Below are positions 1 to 6,234 of a DNA stretch of 6,235 bases, in pieces. The first letter of the stretch is position 1, and each line of letters begins with the position of its first letter. The stretch is from the NCBI GenBank assembly GCA_905235955.1, contig CAJONN010000112.1, positions 1 to 6,235 of the forward strand. Reading direction: 5' to 3'. The stretch comes from an uncultured Marinilabiliaceae bacterium. GTDB lineage: Bacteria; Bacteroidota; Bacteroidia; Bacteroidales; Marinilabiliaceae. Made by a program: the position numbers and the translations under genes. A model generated the notes under the pieces. The model saw only the letters and a list, made by a program, of their open reading frames with translations, was not told where the DNA came from and did no database searches.

Positions 1-6
1 CTCAAA

Positions 7-183
7 CAGAAAATCGTTTCGGGCGCTTCGCTACGATAATTTTCTTAACGCTCCGTGCCAAAGGCGACAACCGCGAGGTGAAAATCGGGTTCCGTGCTAG
101 TTGTTGGAAGCTATTTGTTGGTTATATTTCTTTCGCCCATTCTCATAGCTTATTTTCTGTGCGTTTTTCACTTGCAAAACTTG
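7..183 (-). repeat. Left copy of long inverted repeat, 3'-flanking element
   Basis: This segment matches the reverse complement of 6061-6235. Positions 7-97 align without gaps to 6235-6145 with only two differences, at positions 22 and 47. Positions 98-121 carry six differences, 122-138 none, and the rest to about 183 is alignable with small indels. The 91-bp core has 48 G or C bases, clearly richer than the AT-rich surroundings. The minus strand is given as its sense because the upstream gene (347-628) is read into it from that side, just as the operon is read into the right copy. The outer boundary is uncertain because identity reaches within six bases of the window edge. No transposase is present. 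It could be a dispersed intergenic element, a structured 3' RNA or a remnant of a mobile element. Confidence 0.93.
8..45 (-). other. Conserved stem-loop in left repeat copy
   Basis: On the plus strand, AGAAAATCGT at 8-17 pairs with ACGAT at 33-37 and TTTCT at 41-45. This gives a ten-base-pair stem with a three-base bulge (38-40). The right copy has the same stem. The small inner AGCG/CGCT helix of the right copy loses one pair here through the change at position 22. The sequence after the stem in the minus-strand sense is TGTTTGAG, not a clean T tract, so a rho-independent terminator is possible but not typical. Confidence 0.5.
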
Positions 184-340
184 AGTAGGTAATAAAATTA
201 GACCGCGTGTAGCAATAAACGCCCAAAAGGCTATCATTGTAAGCAAACAACATAAGTGTAGCTGGAAGTGCCAACAATCTAACCTTCACATAGTTGCCAA
301 CAATATTCATCACTTGTTCCAAACCGCCCATGAGCATCAC
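143..340 (-). other. In-frame open extension downstream of hypothetical gene; doubtful coding
   Basis: This open stretch of 65 codons starts at a GTG three codons after the TGA that ends the 347-628 gene, and it lies in the same reading frame. Its last codons run into the left repeat copy. The predicted product has a hydrophobic middle (VRLLALPATLMLFAYNDSLL) and no motif I recognise. It could be a separate small protein, the former C-terminal half of a gene broken by a stop, or chance open sequence. Other genes in the window (3453-3455, 4697-4699, 6043-6045) end in TGA, so TGA is a normal stop here. I lean toward a remnant or chance frame. Confidence 0.25.
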
Positions 341-346
341 GGTGGC

Positions 347-628
347 TCATTGTTTCAGAAAAATAGCATCTAATTCTGCTTTAGAAAACGGACAAACTTC
401 ACCCTTCATCTTTGCCATGCGCAATTGCTCAACTGCGCGCACCACTGAGTCTTCAGTGAAACACAAAAGCATAGCGCGCTTTATATTGTTAAGTTCAAAA
501 GCTTGTTCTGGTGTAAACAATTTGCACTCTTCAAAGTTAAAATCGGCAGTAGGAGAGATATTATTGTAATAGTACGACCAAATCAAAAATTTCATACACA
601 TATCAGGAGTCATCAAAGTATCGTTCAT
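347..628 (-). CDS. Small hypothetical protein (93 aa)
   Basis: This minus-strand gene encodes an acidic-to-neutral soluble protein without signal peptide or membrane segment. I do not recognise a family. The N-terminal half has an aromatic patch (MKFLIWSYYYNNISP). The C-terminal half looks helical (TPEQAFELNNIKRAML, then DSVVRAVEQLRMAKMKG) and ends SKAELDAIFLKQ. I chose the ATG at 628. The alternative TTG at 661 adds eleven lysine- and phenylalanine-rich codons that look like untranslated leader, and it would start almost on top of the likely transcription start. A TATTTTTG box lies at 670-677. The gene is divergent from the XRE regulator across a long AT-rich spacer, and its 3' side leads into the left repeat copy. 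The same frame stays open for 65 codons beyond its TGA. Confidence 0.6.
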   Translation of the reverse strand: MNDTLMTPDMCMKFLIWSYYYNNISPTADFNFEECKLFTPEQAFELNNIKRAMLLCFTEDSVVRAVEQLRMAKMKGEVCPFSKAELDAIFLKQ

Positions 629-669
629 AGTAAAAATTTTTTTATTAAAATATTCAAGCAATGATTATG

Positions 670-677
670 CAAAAATA
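670..677 (-). promoter_or_regulatory. Possible -7 box for the minus-strand hypothetical gene
   Basis: Read on the minus strand this is TATTTTTG, an exact match to the Bacteroides -7 consensus TAnnTTTG. It would give a leader of about 35 bases before the ATG at 628. No TTTG is found 19-20 bases upstream, so the -33 part is missing and the call is weak in such AT-rich sequence. Confidence 0.3.
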
Positions 678-976
678 ATAAAAACAAATAATAGATATAG
701 AGTAGGGGAGAATTAGTTTACAATATTGATGTGTGTTTTACTCGTATAAATATAAGTATACACAAGTAAACAACATTAAAATAAAGTACAGATTTTCAGC
801 ATATTATATTATATTACTTCAATAAATAAAACATATAAAATGAGTTATTTTGTGTAAAATGTAGTGGTTTACATATAAAATTCAATCATAACAATCTAAT
901 AACCAACAAAATATATTATTTATATCAATAAAAACTAAGGCATTGTTTATGCTCTGTATTATACAAGTTAAAAACA

Positions 977-988
977 TGTGTATACACA
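977..988. promoter_or_regulatory. Perfect 12-bp palindrome, candidate operator
   Basis: TGTGTATACACA is a perfect palindrome about 90 bases upstream of the inferred start of XRE-gene transcription. A related palindrome, TTGTATACAA, lies at 1745-1754 in front of pyrK, and a half-matching GTATACAC lies at 756-763. XRE-type repressors usually bind such symmetric sites as dimers, so it may be a site for the neighbouring regulator. That is inference; AT-rich palindromes also occur by chance. Confidence 0.3.
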
Positions 989-1002
989 GCAATCTACAAT
1001 AA

Positions 1003-1038
1003 AAAATGAATTCGTATGTGTAAAAAAATATTCATTTT
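1003..1038. repeat. 9-bp inverted repeat abutting the XRE promoter
   Basis: AAAATGAAT at 1003-1011 and ATTCATTTT at 1030-1038 are perfect inverted copies separated by 18 bases. The right arm ends just before the -33 TTTG at 1040. The position suits an operator for autoregulation. A chance match is possible given the base composition. Confidence 0.35.
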
Positions 1039-1039
1039 A

Positions 1040-1071
1040 TTTGTAAACTTATGTATAAAGGTGTATCTTCG
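1040..1071 (+). promoter_or_regulatory. Bacteroides-type promoter of the XRE gene
   Basis: TTTG at 1040-1043 is followed after 20 bases by TATCTTCG at 1064-1071, one mismatch from the TAnnTTTG -7 consensus. Transcription would begin near 1077-1079. That lies after the first possible ATG (1074) and before the second (1098), so the promoter supports the second start. Confidence 0.55.
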
Positions 1072-1097
1072 CAATGTTAACACTAAATTTACTACCA

Positions 1098-1649
1098 ATG
1101 AGAGAACGCATAAGATTGATATTAGAGCATTATGGCATAACACAAACAAAATTTGCTGAATTGATAGGTGTATCAAAAGGAATGGTTTCGCATGTTATGT
1201 CAGTAAATGGTAGGCATAGCGAGTTTACTGAATCTACTATATCTAAAATAAAGGAGGCGTTTCCCAAAATCAATATCGAATGGTTACTTAGTGGTAAAGG
1301 AAGTATGTTTACATCGGAGAACAACAATTTACATAGTCCTGAACAACAACAATTATTTGATTTTCCAACTGATGACAAAGTAAACATGCTTAAAGATAGT
1401 AAACAAAATACAGTAAACAATATTTTACCTAATGATGTTAGTAATGTAAATACTACTCCGATAGCAGAAAACACTATCAATGCAATAAATGTAGCAGAGT
1501 CGCCACAAGCCGAATACCAAAAAACTAATCAGGCAAACTACAAAACTTCAACACCTACGTCAACAATTAGCAAAATCGCATCGCGTATTGTCATCTTCTA
1601 TACTGATGGAACTTACTCTGAATATAAACCTGACCAGACTTCATACTAA
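1098..1649 (+). CDS. XRE-family helix-turn-helix transcriptional regulator
   Basis: This 183-residue protein is predicted to be a cytoplasmic DNA-binding regulator. Residues 1-70 form a lambda-repressor-like domain. It opens MRERIRLILEHYGITQTKFA, has the recognition region GVSKGMVSHVMS at about 24-35, and ends with IEWLLSGKGSMF at about 61-72. The NIEWLLSGKGSM motif is typical of Bacteroidales members of this group. Residues 80-155 are a low-complexity linker rich in Asn, Gln, Thr and Ser. The tail at about 157-178 (ISKIASRIVIFYTDGTYSEY) is a short conserved-looking strand-turn-strand element, possibly for oligomerisation. I prefer the ATG at 1098 over 1074 because family proteins start at the M-R-E-R segment and the promoter lies too close to 1074. 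Codon use is more AT-rich than in the pyr genes. Its targets are unknown; self-control and pyr-operon control are possible. Confidence 0.88.
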   Translation: MRERIRLILEHYGITQTKFAELIGVSKGMVSHVMSVNGRHSEFTESTISKIKEAFPKINIEWLLSGKGSMFTSENNNLHSPEQQQLFDFPTDDKVNMLKDSKQNTVNNILPNDVSNVNTTPIAENTINAINVAESPQAEYQKTNQANYKTSTPTSTISKIASRIVIFYTDGTYSEYKPDQTSY

Positions 1650-1653
1650 TAAG

Positions 1654-1684
1654 TTTCGGAAGTAAAATATTATCGTTACCTTTG
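1654..1684 (+). promoter_or_regulatory. Promoter of the pyrK-pyrD operon
   Basis: TACCTTTG at 1677-1684 matches the Bacteroides -7 consensus TAnnTTTG exactly. TTTC at 1654-1657 lies 19 bases upstream as a -33 element with one mismatch. Transcription should begin near 1691, giving a leader of about 68 bases. The promoter starts within five bases of the XRE stop codon, so the operon need not depend on read-through from the regulator. Confidence 0.65.
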
Positions 1685-1692
1685 GCTGCTAT

Positions 1693-1718
1693 TTATAAAA
1701 ACACAATGTTTTTTATAA
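1693..1718 (+). other. AT-rich hairpin in the pyrK leader
   Basis: TTATAAAAACA (1693-1703) pairs with TGTTTTTTATAA (1707-1718) with one unpaired base and a three-base loop. It lies at the very start of the predicted transcript. Being nearly all A-U pairs it is weak. It could stabilise the 5' end or act as an operator in DNA. I see no recognisable riboswitch or PyrR-type attenuator. Confidence 0.35.
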
Positions 1719-1744
1719 CATTTAATAACATACACAACCAAAGA

Positions 1745-1754
1745 TTGTATACAA
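1745..1754. promoter_or_regulatory. Perfect 10-bp palindrome just before pyrK
   Basis: TTGTATACAA is a perfect palindrome ending five bases before the pyrK ATG. It shares the central TGTATACA with the 12-bp palindrome at 977-988 upstream of the XRE gene. A shared site would link the two transcription units. The sequence is short and the link is unproven. Confidence 0.3.
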
Positions 1755-1758
1755 GGTA

Positions 1759-2544
1759 ATGTTGAAACGTTTTATGACCGATTTTTTGGTGGAAAAATCA
1801 GAATCTATTCCACCAAACTATATCTCGCTGACAATCAAGCCTATAAATGGCTCTCTGCCCCCAATATTGCCCGGGCAATTTGTTGAAGTAAAGGTGCCTG
1901 ATACGGCCAAAACCTTTTTGCGCCGACCTATATCTATTCACGATGTCGACTCTGACAAACAAACTATCACTCTGCTTATTAGGGTTGTAGGAAATGGCAC
2001 TAAGCAACTTAGTTTGTTGCAAGAGGGCGATAAAATCAATGTTGTTTTTCCATTGGGCAATGGCTTTGACCTCTCACGTGTTGGTAAGCGTCCGTTGCTT
2101 ATTGGCGGAGGTGTTGGTGTTGCGCCACTTCTCTATTTAGGACGATGCCTCAAACAACAAAATGTTGAAGTCGATTTCTTATTTGGTGTCAGATCTAAAA
2201 ATGATTTACTCAGATATGATGTTTACTCATCAGTAGGACGTGTAAATATTACTACTGAAGATGGTAGTATGGGTAAACAAGGGTTTGTTACCGACCATGA
2301 TTTTTTAAGTTTACAAAATATTGGCAAGTTTACAAGCTTGCTTGTTTGTGGTCCTACACCTATGATGAAGGCTGTTGGCAATTTAGCCAAAAAGGCTAAT
2401 ATACCATGCTTTGTATCGCTTGAAAATAAGATGGCATGCGGCATTGGCGTTTGCTTGTGCTGCGTTACTGATACTAACGAAGGCCATAAGTGCGTATGTT
2501 CTGATGGTCCTATTTTTGATATAAACGATTTGAAATGGGAGTAA
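1759..2544 (+). CDS. pyrK: Dihydroorotate dehydrogenase class 1B, electron transfer subunit PyrK
   Basis: PyrK passes electrons from the FMN of PyrD to NAD+ in the fourth step of UMP synthesis, through FAD and a [2Fe-2S] cluster, in a cytoplasmic PyrD2-PyrK2 complex. The 261-residue length is normal. The N-terminal FAD domain carries R56-P-I-S and the segment [14 protein letters not shown] (78-91). The NAD-binding domain has GGGVGVAPL (116-124) and CGPTPMM (197-203). The cluster ligands are C227, C232 and C235 (CGIGVCLCC) plus C247 before SDGP. C245 is an extra cysteine. All key parts are present, so it should be active. It is the first gene of a four-gene operon with its own promoter, and its end overlaps pyrD by 10 bp. 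Confidence 0.95.
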   Translation: MLKRFMTDFLVEKSESIPPNYISLTIKPINGSLPPILPGQFVEVKVPDTAKTFLRRPISIHDVDSDKQTITLLIRVVGNGTKQLSLLQEGDKINVVFPLGNGFDLSRVGKRPLLIGGGVGVAPLLYLGRCLKQQNVEVDFLFGVRSKNDLLRYDVYSSVGRVNITTEDGSMGKQGFVTDHDFLSLQNIGKFTSLLVCGPTPMMKAVGNLAKKANIPCFVSLENKMACGIGVCLCCVTDTNEGHKCVCSDGPIFDINDLKWE

Positions 2545-3455
2545 ATTTATCAGTTGATTTAGGCAAAGGACTAAAATTGCAAAACCCAGTGCTAACAGCA
2601 TCTGGAACGTTTGGCTACGGCTACGAATACGATGACTTTATTGACGTTGATTCGTTGGGTGGCATCATCGTAAAAGGCACTACACTCAAACCTCGTCAGG
2701 GCAATGCTTACCCTCGTTTGGCTGAAACACCTCAAGGCATTATCAATGCTGTTGGATTGCAAAATAAAGGTGTTGACTATTTTTGCGAACATATCAATCC
2801 GAAGTTGCTAAAATACCAACATACCAATGTCATTGTAAATGTATCTGGTTCATCTGTTGATGATTATGTAGCTACGGCTGCTCGCATTGCACAACTTGAC
2901 AATATACCTGCCATTGAGCTCAACATATCGTGCCCCAATGTAAAGGAGGGTGGTATGGGCTTTGGCACAAGCTGCGATATGGCAGCTAAGGTGGTGAGTG
3001 CTGTTAGGGCTGTTTACCACAAACATCTGATGGTAAAACTTACGCCTAATGTAACATCTATTGCTGATATTGCCAAGGCAGTAGAAGAGGCAGGAGCCGA
3101 TTCAGTTTCGCTCATCAATACGCTGCTTGGTATGGCTATCGATGCTGAAAAACGTAAACCTGTCATATCTACAGTTACTGGCGGTTTATCTGGTCCTGCA
3201 GTGAAGCCTATTGCGCTTCGTATGGTATGGCAAGTAGCTAAAGTTGTGAATATTCCAGTAGTTGGTTTGGGCGGAATTTGCTCTGCTACTGATGCTGTTG
3301 AATTCCTTTTGGCTGGTGCCTCTGCAGTTCAGATTGGTACTGCCAACTTTATCGATCCTACTATTAGTATACAAGTGGTTGATGGCATTGCACGCTATTT
3401 GGATAGGCACGGAATGAACTCTGTAAACGAACTTGTTGGTGGATTAATTATTTGA
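2535..3455 (+). CDS. pyrD: Dihydroorotate dehydrogenase class 1B, catalytic subunit PyrD
   Basis: PyrD oxidises dihydroorotate to orotate using FMN and hands the electrons to PyrK. The 306-residue TIM barrel has the family landmarks. They are ASGTFGYG (22-29), K47 in IIVKGTT, N71-A-V-G-L-Q-N, and the class 1 active-site cysteine C133 in NISCPN. They continue with K168 in KLTPN, N195-[11 protein letters not shown] (216-225) and the FMN-phosphate segments GLGGI (244-248) and IGTANF. The cysteine base and the adjacent PyrK place it in class 1B, rather than the quinone-linked class 2, which uses serine. The start ATG lies inside the end of pyrK (10-bp overlap), implying translational coupling. 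No key residue is missing. In some annotations the symbol is pyrDB. Confidence 0.96.
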   Translation: MGVNLSVDLGKGLKLQNPVLTASGTFGYGYEYDDFIDVDSLGGIIVKGTTLKPRQGNAYPRLAETPQGIINAVGLQNKGVDYFCEHINPKLLKYQHTNVIVNVSGSSVDDYVATAARIAQLDNIPAIELNISCPNVKEGGMGFGTSCDMAAKVVSAVRAVYHKHLMVKLTPNVTSIADIAKAVEEAGADSVSLINTLLGMAIDAEKRKPVISTVTGGLSGPAVKPIALRMVWQVAKVVNIPVVGLGGICSATDAVEFLLAGASAVQIGTANFIDPTISIQVVDGIARYLDRHGMNSVNELVGGLII

Positions 3456-3463
3456 TTTGTAAT

Positions 3464-4699
3464 ATGTTTACTTATAATATACATAGTAAATTTTGTAAAT
3501 TTATTAAAAAGTTTACAGGTTTTTTACTTGTTTACTTTATTCTGTTTACATCGTTTACTTGTGCTCAATCTACGAGCAAATATGCTGATGTAGAGGCACC
3601 TCTATTGTCAGAGCAGTCACGCATATCGTTGCTTACATGCTCGAGTGGCGATATGCTCTATTCTGTTTTTGGACATAGCGCTCTGAGAGTTACCGATGAT
3701 TCGCTGCATATCGACATAGTGTTTAATTATGGTACATTCGATTTTGATACGCCATATTTTACACTCAAATTTATGAATGGCGATTTAGATTATATGCTTG
3801 CTTCTACCACTTTTGAGCGGTTTATGAAGAGTTATAGGTACGAAAATAGAGATGTATACGAAGGTTTACTCAATCTAACTCAGGCTCAAAAGCAGTTGGT
3901 ATGGAATTATCTCATCTGGAACATACAACCAGCCAATAGAGCTTATCGCTACGATTTCTTTTTCGACAACTGTGCGACTCGCATCAGAGATATTATATTC
4001 AATTTTAAAAATATTGAATATCAAGCTGATAACTCACAGCAAACAAACCTTTCGTATCGCGACTATATTCATTCGCATCTGCCCGAAAATACGTGGACAG
4101 CTCAAGGCATCGATTTGCTTTTGGGAGCTAAAACCGACCGCAATGCCGATGCTTGGGCTCGTGCTTATTTGCCTGTTTACCTCGATTCGTTGTTTGTCGA
4201 TTGTGGTTTTATTGCTCAACAAAACCTGATTCTCAAAGGCAATGTAGTTACTTATGCTCAGAGTGCAAATTCTGGGTTTACTGCCGATCGACTTGGTTGG
4301 TTGCTTATTGTTTTGTCGGTAATGTTTACCATCTTTGACATTTTGAAGCATCGGTATACTAAGTGGTTCGATGTTTTGTTTTTTGCTGTTGCAGCTCTTA
4401 TGTCGCTTTTGTTGTGGTATCTGTGGCTCTTTACCAAACATGAAGTTTGCTCGGCCAATGCTAATGTACTTTGGGCGTCAATACTATATTTTCCTATTAT
4501 TGTTTTGATTGTGAAAAATAGATTCGCCTCTAAGCTGCTCGCAGGTTCGGTGGCTCTCAATATGCTATTTCTAATTGCGTTTGTTATGTTAAGTTTGTTG
4601 CAAGTTCAAGATACAGCTTCTTTGAGTGTAGAAGTGGCTTTTGCACTTATGCTACGCAATGGTGCACTTTTGTATAAATCGTATTATCTGAAGAGATGA
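3464..4699 (+). CDS. DUF4105/Lnb-like envelope protein with five membrane helices
   Basis: The protein has 411 residues from the ATG at 3464, eight bases after the pyrD stop. A TTG at 3452 would add four residues but overlaps the pyrD stop. Residues 18-34 form a signal sequence ending near TCAQ. Residues 50-245 match my memory of the periplasmic DUF4105 (Lnb N-terminal) domain: SSGDMLYSVFGHSALRV with H71, FNYGTFDF, and YRYDFFFDNCATR with C170. The pairing of a conserved Cys and His suggests a thiol enzyme. Five hydrophobic segments follow at about 277-294, 300-323, 332-351, 357-380 and 386-400. In Bacteroides, a protein of this architecture, Lnb, has been described as the lipoprotein N-acyltransferase; I cannot tell whether this one is the true orthologue or a paralogue. 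Its start codon overlaps nothing, but its end overlaps the next gene by ATGA. Confidence 0.8.
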   Translation: MFTYNIHSKFCKFIKKFTGFLLVYFILFTSFTCAQSTSKYADVEAPLLSEQSRISLLTCSSGDMLYSVFGHSALRVTDDSLHIDIVFNYGTFDFDTPYFTLKFMNGDLDYMLASTTFERFMKSYRYENRDVYEGLLNLTQAQKQLVWNYLIWNIQPANRAYRYDFFFDNCATRIRDIIFNFKNIEYQADNSQQTNLSYRDYIHSHLPENTWTAQGIDLLLGAKTDRNADAWARAYLPVYLDSLFVDCGFIAQQNLILKGNVVTYAQSANSGFTADRLGWLLIVLSVMFTIFDILKHRYTKWFDVLFFAVAALMSLLLWYLWLFTKHEVCSANANVLWASILYFPIIVLIVKNRFASKLLAGSVALNMLFLIAFVMLSLLQVQDTASLSVEVAFALMLRNGALLYKSYYLKR

Positions 4700-6045
4700 A
4701 AAAAATATATCTGAAGTCGAAGATAAAATTGCTTTTGCTTGCCAATGCAGTTGTGCTAATTGTTATTGTTTGCAAGTTTTGTTGCAATATATTTTTTTCT
4801 GATGATAAATTTTGTTCTGAACTGACGTTTTCAGCTCAAGTTGACAATCATTCGTCGTTTTATGTTGCTGAAAGCGATACTGTTATAGATATTATTGATC
4901 AAACTCTTTTGCGTCTTTTGCACTTAGAGCACCTCAAAGGTGGCGCCTCTGTAGCAGTTAGCGTAGACGGACGTATTGTTTATGCTAAGGGGGTGGGTTT
5001 TAGCAATGTAGAGGATAGCATTCCGATGAAACCTTACAACAGAATGCGTATTGCAAGTGGCTCTAAACTTATAACAGCCATTGCTATTATGCGTTTGGTG
5101 CAAGAGGGTAGAATTAGCCTACATCAGAAGGTATTCGGACCAACAGGCGTTTTGAACAATGATAAATATCTGACTTACAGAGATAAACGTATGGGCGATA
5201 TAACCATATATCAACTACTCAACCATTCAGGAGGGTGGACTCCTAAATATGGCGACCCAATGTTTATGTCGCATACCATAGCGCAGCAAATGGGTAAGAG
5301 TTTGCCCATTTCTATGGAGGATATTATTAGGTATATGCAAGAAAAAAGTTTGCATTTTACGCCCGGAACGTTCTCATCGTATTCTAATTTTGGATATGGC
5401 ATTTTGGGCGAGGTTATTGCCAAAACTACTGGTATGCCATACGAAGATTATGTCAAGAGCGAAGTGCTTGCACCACTTGGTATATATGATATGCAAATAG
5501 GTTTCTCAAAAAAATCAGAGCAATTGCCACTCGAAACTTATTACTACGAAGCTGATACAAGCCACGTTGCATTCGATTATATGGGTGGTACTGAGATGGT
5601 TAGGCGTGCATATGGTGGCTCTGACATACAAACTTTGGGGGCAGCTGGTGGTTGGATTGCTAATGCTACCGACTTGCTAAAGTTGGTACTAACCATTGAT
5701 GGATTTCAGAATGTGCCCGACCAGCTTTCGCCAATGTTGATAGAAACTATGGTAGAGAGTCCGAATGGTTTCGGACCGCTTGGTTGGCGCACAACTATTG
5801 GCGATGCATGGTACCGAAGTGGTACATTGGCTGCCACATCAGCTATGATAGCAAGGCTGCCCAATGGTATCAATTATGTTGTTTTGCTCAATTGCTCCAA
5901 CTATCGTGGACCTGAATTGGCTACGCTAATACGCAAAGTTATGGACAAGGTTATAATGTCTGTAAAAATATGGCCACAAGACGATTTGCTTGCCAACGAT
6001 AAACAGTGGCAGTTTTATGTTAGTTCGCATTCAGCTTCACACTGA
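4696..6045 (+). CDS. Membrane-anchored serine hydrolase, beta-lactamase/PBP family (S12)
   Basis: This 449-residue protein starts with a basic N-terminus and one hydrophobic segment (about 11-27), so it is anchored facing the periplasm. The catalytic domain spans about 80-425. The SxxK motif is S121-G-S-K124 in RIASGSKLITA, with S121 the predicted nucleophile. The YxN motif is Y229-S-N231. NHSGGW (176-181) and AAGGWIANATDLLKL (316-330) are typical of class C-like beta-lactamases and D-aminopeptidase or esterase relatives. The third motif reads R374-S-G instead of K-T-G or H-x-G. The substrate cannot be told; cell-wall peptides or esters are more likely than antibiotics. The ATG overlaps the preceding stop by four bases, with purine-rich GAAGAG just upstream. 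It is the last gene before the right repeat copy. Confidence 0.87.
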   Translation: MKKIYLKSKIKLLLLANAVVLIVIVCKFCCNIFFSDDKFCSELTFSAQVDNHSSFYVAESDTVIDIIDQTLLRLLHLEHLKGGASVAVSVDGRIVYAKGVGFSNVEDSIPMKPYNRMRIASGSKLITAIAIMRLVQEGRISLHQKVFGPTGVLNNDKYLTYRDKRMGDITIYQLLNHSGGWTPKYGDPMFMSHTIAQQMGKSLPISMEDIIRYMQEKSLHFTPGTFSSYSNFGYGILGEVIAKTTGMPYEDYVKSEVLAPLGIYDMQIGFSKKSEQLPLETYYYEADTSHVAFDYMGGTEMVRRAYGGSDIQTLGAAGGWIANATDLLKLVLTIDGFQNVPDQLSPMLIETMVESPNGFGPLGWRTTIGDAWYRSGTLAATSAMIARLPNGINYVVLLNCSNYRGPELATLIRKVMDKVIMSVKIWPQDDLLANDKQWQFYVSSHSASH

Positions 6046-6097
6046 AAATATTTGACTTTTCAAGTTTCGCAAGTGAAAAAATACCTAGAAATAAGCC

Positions 6098-6196
6098 ATG
6101 AAAGGGCGAAAGAAATATAATCAACAAATTGTTTCTAACAATAAGCACGGAACCCGATTTTCACCTCGCGGTTGTCGCCTTTGGCACGGAGCGTAA
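6098..6196 (+). other. Tiny ORF (32 codons) inside right repeat; probably not a gene
   Basis: An ATG at 6098 opens a frame beginning MKGRKKYNQQIVSNN and ending at TAA 6194-6196. In the left copy the same frame lacks the ATG, has a TAG in place of the lysine codon after SNN, and reads past the final TAA. The frame is therefore not preserved as an intact gene, although four of six differences in the shared 14 codons before the core are synonymous. A decayed coding origin is possible. Confidence 0.15.
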
Positions 6197-6234
6197 AGAA
6201 AATTATCGTAGCGAAGCGCTCGAAACGATTTTCT
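6197..6234 (+). other. Conserved stem-loop in right repeat copy
   Basis: AGAAA (6197-6201) plus ATCGT (6205-6209) pair with ACGAT (6225-6229) plus TTTCT (6230-6234), leaving an ATT bulge. AGCG/CGCT (6210-6213 and 6217-6220) forms a small inner hairpin with loop AAG. The ten-pair stem is identical in the left copy. Its place at the end of the operon suggests a role in transcript ending or stability, but no U tract is visible before the window stops. Confidence 0.5.

Larger units (their letters stand above)
678..1039. other. Long AT-rich divergent intergenic spacer
   Basis: No convincing gene is seen between the two divergent genes. The spacer is extremely rich in A and T, with few G or C bases over long stretches such as 780-850. 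It holds an 11-bp direct repeat, ACATATAAAAT, at 831-841 and 871-881, exactly 40 bp apart. It also holds several copies of the hexamer GTTTAC/GTAAAC (716, 766, 867) and GTATAC-centred sites (756-763 and the palindrome at 977-988). This is more sequence than two promoters need. It could be a bendable regulatory region or decayed DNA. I find no RNA gene in it by eye. Confidence 0.5.

Noticed and set aside
294..569. Plus-strand 91-codon ORF opposite the small hypothetical gene
   Set aside because: It is antisense to the 347-628 gene, lacks a promoter and has no recognisable motif. The minus-strand gene has a better start and context, though neither has a known family.
678..1039. CRISPR array or replication origin in the AT-rich spacer
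   Set aside because: There are no regularly spaced repeats beyond one 11-bp pair, and I see no cluster of DnaA boxes (TTATCCACA).
994..1176. Minus-strand 60-codon hydrophobic ORF overlapping the start of the XRE gene
   Set aside because: It overlaps the well-supported promoter and the HTH coding start, and its hydrophobic composition is what AT-rich antisense sequence gives by chance.
1690..1758. Pyrimidine-sensing attenuator or riboswitch in the pyrK leader
   Set aside because: The leader is only about 68 bases, contains one weak AT hairpin, and has no terminator/antiterminator pair or PyrR-binding-like loop.
6046..6085. Rho-independent terminator directly after the operon
   Set aside because: TTTTCA/TGAAAA at 6057-6079 can pair, but the stem is short and almost all A-T, with an 11-base loop, and the pairing is not kept in the left repeat copy.
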